Position numbers and translations under genes: made by a program. A stretch of DNA of 64,000 nucleotides from Gadus chalcogrammus (Eukaryota > Chordata > Actinopteri > Gadiformes > Gadidae): NCBI RefSeq assembly GCF_026213295.1, contig NC_079425.1, positions 28,557,188 through 28,621,187 on the forward strand. The letters are read 5' to 3'. Shown piece after piece: positions 63,801 to 64,000 of this stretch (within the stretch, counting starts at the first letter, position 1; each line of letters opens with the position of its first letter). The notes below the pieces were generated by a model. That model was not told the DNA's origin. It ran no database searches and saw only the letters and a list, made by a program, of their open reading frames with translations.

Positions 63801-64000
63801 GTATAATGCATTGTTTAGTCGTATAGTGTCCAATGAAACACAGGAGAAACAGTTCATAATTGTACACCACACTAAACGTCTCTGTACCTCTTCCTGGGTT
63901 TTTCCTTTCGTGAGGAGGTCCCTGCAGTTTATAGGTACATCATTTATGTCCACCTCTGTAACCACCGTCTCTTCTATGCTTGTAGGCACCGATACACTCA
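57747..64000 (-). CDS. khdc4: khdc4, KH-domain splicing factor, 5' end outside window
   Basis: Twelve coding exons on the minus strand: >64000-63888, 62371-62298, 62025-61973, 61777-61581, 61172-60964, 60762-60702, 59724-59667, 59434-59202, 58700-58596, 58512-58427, 58352-58246 and 57865-57747. Those after the first sum to 1302 nt (433 residues plus stop), all in phase. Landmarks match KHDC4 (BLOM7/KIAA0907): [76 protein letters not shown], and a C-terminal [14 protein letters not shown]. The two KH-type regions bind RNA; the family acts in nuclear pre-mRNA splicing with the PRP19/CDC5L complex. The middle is proline-, tyrosine- and glycine-rich. The tail after DSSDEEEE is shorter than in human. 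Confidence 0.9.
58246..58352 (-). CDS. khdc4: khdc4 exon, LMPPP region
   Basis: 107 bp, [13 protein letters not shown] to PPSAPP, acceptor CCCACAG, donor GTACGC, phase 2 to 1. LMPPP is shared with human KHDC4. Confidence 0.82.
58427..58512 (-). CDS. khdc4: khdc4 exon, Pro-rich
   Basis: 86 bp, [18 protein letters not shown] to EEMGAE, acceptor CAATCAG, donor GTTGGT, phase 0 to 2. Confidence 0.75.
58596..58700 (-). CDS. khdc4: khdc4 exon, 35 codons
   Basis: [12 protein letters not shown] to [21 protein letters not shown] aligns with the KRRFTEE block of human KHDC4. The acceptor TTTGAAG is weak, donor GTGAGC. Confidence 0.8.
58701..59201 (-). other. khdc4 intron
   Basis: 501 bp; a short G run near 59079-59089. 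Nothing else recognised. Confidence 0.6.
59202..59434 (-). CDS. khdc4: khdc4 exon, Tyr/Gly/Ser-rich
   Basis: 233 bp, [13 protein letters not shown] through [17 protein letters not shown] to HPYLVQ, a low-complexity region of the kind common in RNA-binding proteins; acceptor ATTTCAG, donor GTATGG. Confidence 0.85.
59667..59724 (-). CDS. khdc4: khdc4 exon, 58 bp
   Basis: [19 protein letters not shown], acceptor CTCTCAG, donor GTAAGT, phase 0 to 1. Aligns with the VHAEY region after KH-2. Confidence 0.85.
59725..60701 (-). other. khdc4 intron, AT-rich
   Basis: 977 bp between exons. A segment starting near 59780 (AATAGGGATGGGAATTTGAA) resembles the end of a common fish transposon, but I found no clear partner end. 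No gene seen. Confidence 0.4.
60702..60762 (-). CDS. khdc4: khdc4 exon, KH-2 end
   Basis: 61 bp, [20 protein letters not shown], acceptor GTTACAG, donor GTAAGT. Confidence 0.87.
60964..61172 (-). CDS. khdc4: khdc4 exon, KH-2
   Basis: 209 bp, [16 protein letters not shown] to EPLYVYI, acceptor GTGCTGCAG, donor GTCATC, phase 0 to 2. Confidence 0.88.
61581..61777 (-). CDS. khdc4: khdc4 exon with proline-rich segment
   Basis: [19 protein letters not shown] then a Pro/Ala-rich stretch to PHSG. The 3' boundary is set at GTTGGT because it gives phase 0 into the next exon; a better-looking GTATAC four bases downstream (end 61577) does not fit the phase. Confidence 0.7.
61973..62025 (-). CDS. khdc4: khdc4 exon, KH-1 end
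   Basis: 53 bp, [17 protein letters not shown], acceptor TTATTTAG, donor GTGAGT. Confidence 0.87.
62298..62371 (-). CDS. khdc4: khdc4 exon, KH-1
   Basis: 74 bp, [16 protein letters not shown] to FRGKG, acceptor TCCCCAG, donor GTACGT, phase 0 to 2. The GAVVSTKGR segment is the KH variable-loop/GxxG-like area. Confidence 0.87.
62439..63712. mobile_element. 1.27-kb hAT-like element in khdc4 intron
   Basis: Ends read TAGAGATAGACCGA and, inverted, TAGGGATCGACCGA: imperfect terminal inverted repeats. Flanks are ATTGTGAC (62431-62438) and AATGTGAC (63713-63720), 7 of 8 identical, fitting an old 8-bp hAT target duplication. No transposase domain is seen, so it is probably non-autonomous. Confidence 0.7.
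63888..64000 (-). CDS. khdc4: khdc4 first visible exon (partial)
   Basis: Open to the window end; [18 protein letters not shown] to KTQEE, donor GTACAG, phase 0. Start of the first KH-type region. Confidence 0.85.

Overview
This is vertebrate, almost certainly teleost fish, genomic DNA. Three split nuclear genes have GT-AG introns and exon phases that join cleanly. The repeats are fish types: a Rex3-like RTE LINE, an L2-clade LINE, hAT-type elements, a tRNA-derived SINE with the common fish LINE-type tail, and long CA/GT tracts. I cannot name the species.

The dominant structure is a giant inverted repeat. Bases 1-21278 are the reverse complement of 21283-42964, with a 4-base spacer (21279-21282). 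The left arm runs off the window start, so the full palindrome may be longer. Each arm holds, from outside in: exons 2-4 of a whamm-like gene with CA/GT tracts; a Rex3-like LINE flanked by two oppositely oriented copies of a THAP-bearing repeat; mixed transposon debris; and ten head-to-tail copies of a 1.24-1.73 kb unit, the tenth ending at the symmetry axis. The junction lies exactly in a 10-bp stem / 4-nt loop hairpin that every unit carries. The arms are not identical. The left arm carries many small indels in its outer ~5.5 kb, and one repeat unit is 372 bp shorter on the left. The palindrome is therefore either a real fold-back duplication or an assembly/library fold-back; the sequence alone does not decide.

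Right of the palindrome is ordinary gene-bearing sequence. whamm exon 1 (minus strand, start 43689) sits head-to-head with fsd2 (plus strand, 11 coding exons, 44507-57377). From memory this divergent pair is also adjacent on human chromosome 15. fsd2 is followed tail-to-tail by khdc4 (minus strand, 12 coding exons seen, 57747 to beyond 64000). The 7-kb fsd2 intron 9 holds a decayed L2 LINE with a duplicated 5' end, plus a second LINE fragment carrying a 200-bp hAT-type MITE with a perfect 8-bp target duplication. A 1.27-kb hAT-like element sits in the first visible khdc4 intron.

Roles by family: WHAMM promotes Arp2/3-dependent actin assembly on membranes and binds microtubules; FSD2 is an FN3-SPRY protein best known from muscle; KHDC4 is a KH-domain RNA-binding splicing factor. 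They are not a pathway. whamm is the only one disturbed: exons after exon 4 are absent, and the sequence instead runs through repeats into mirrored copies of exons 4, 3 and 2.
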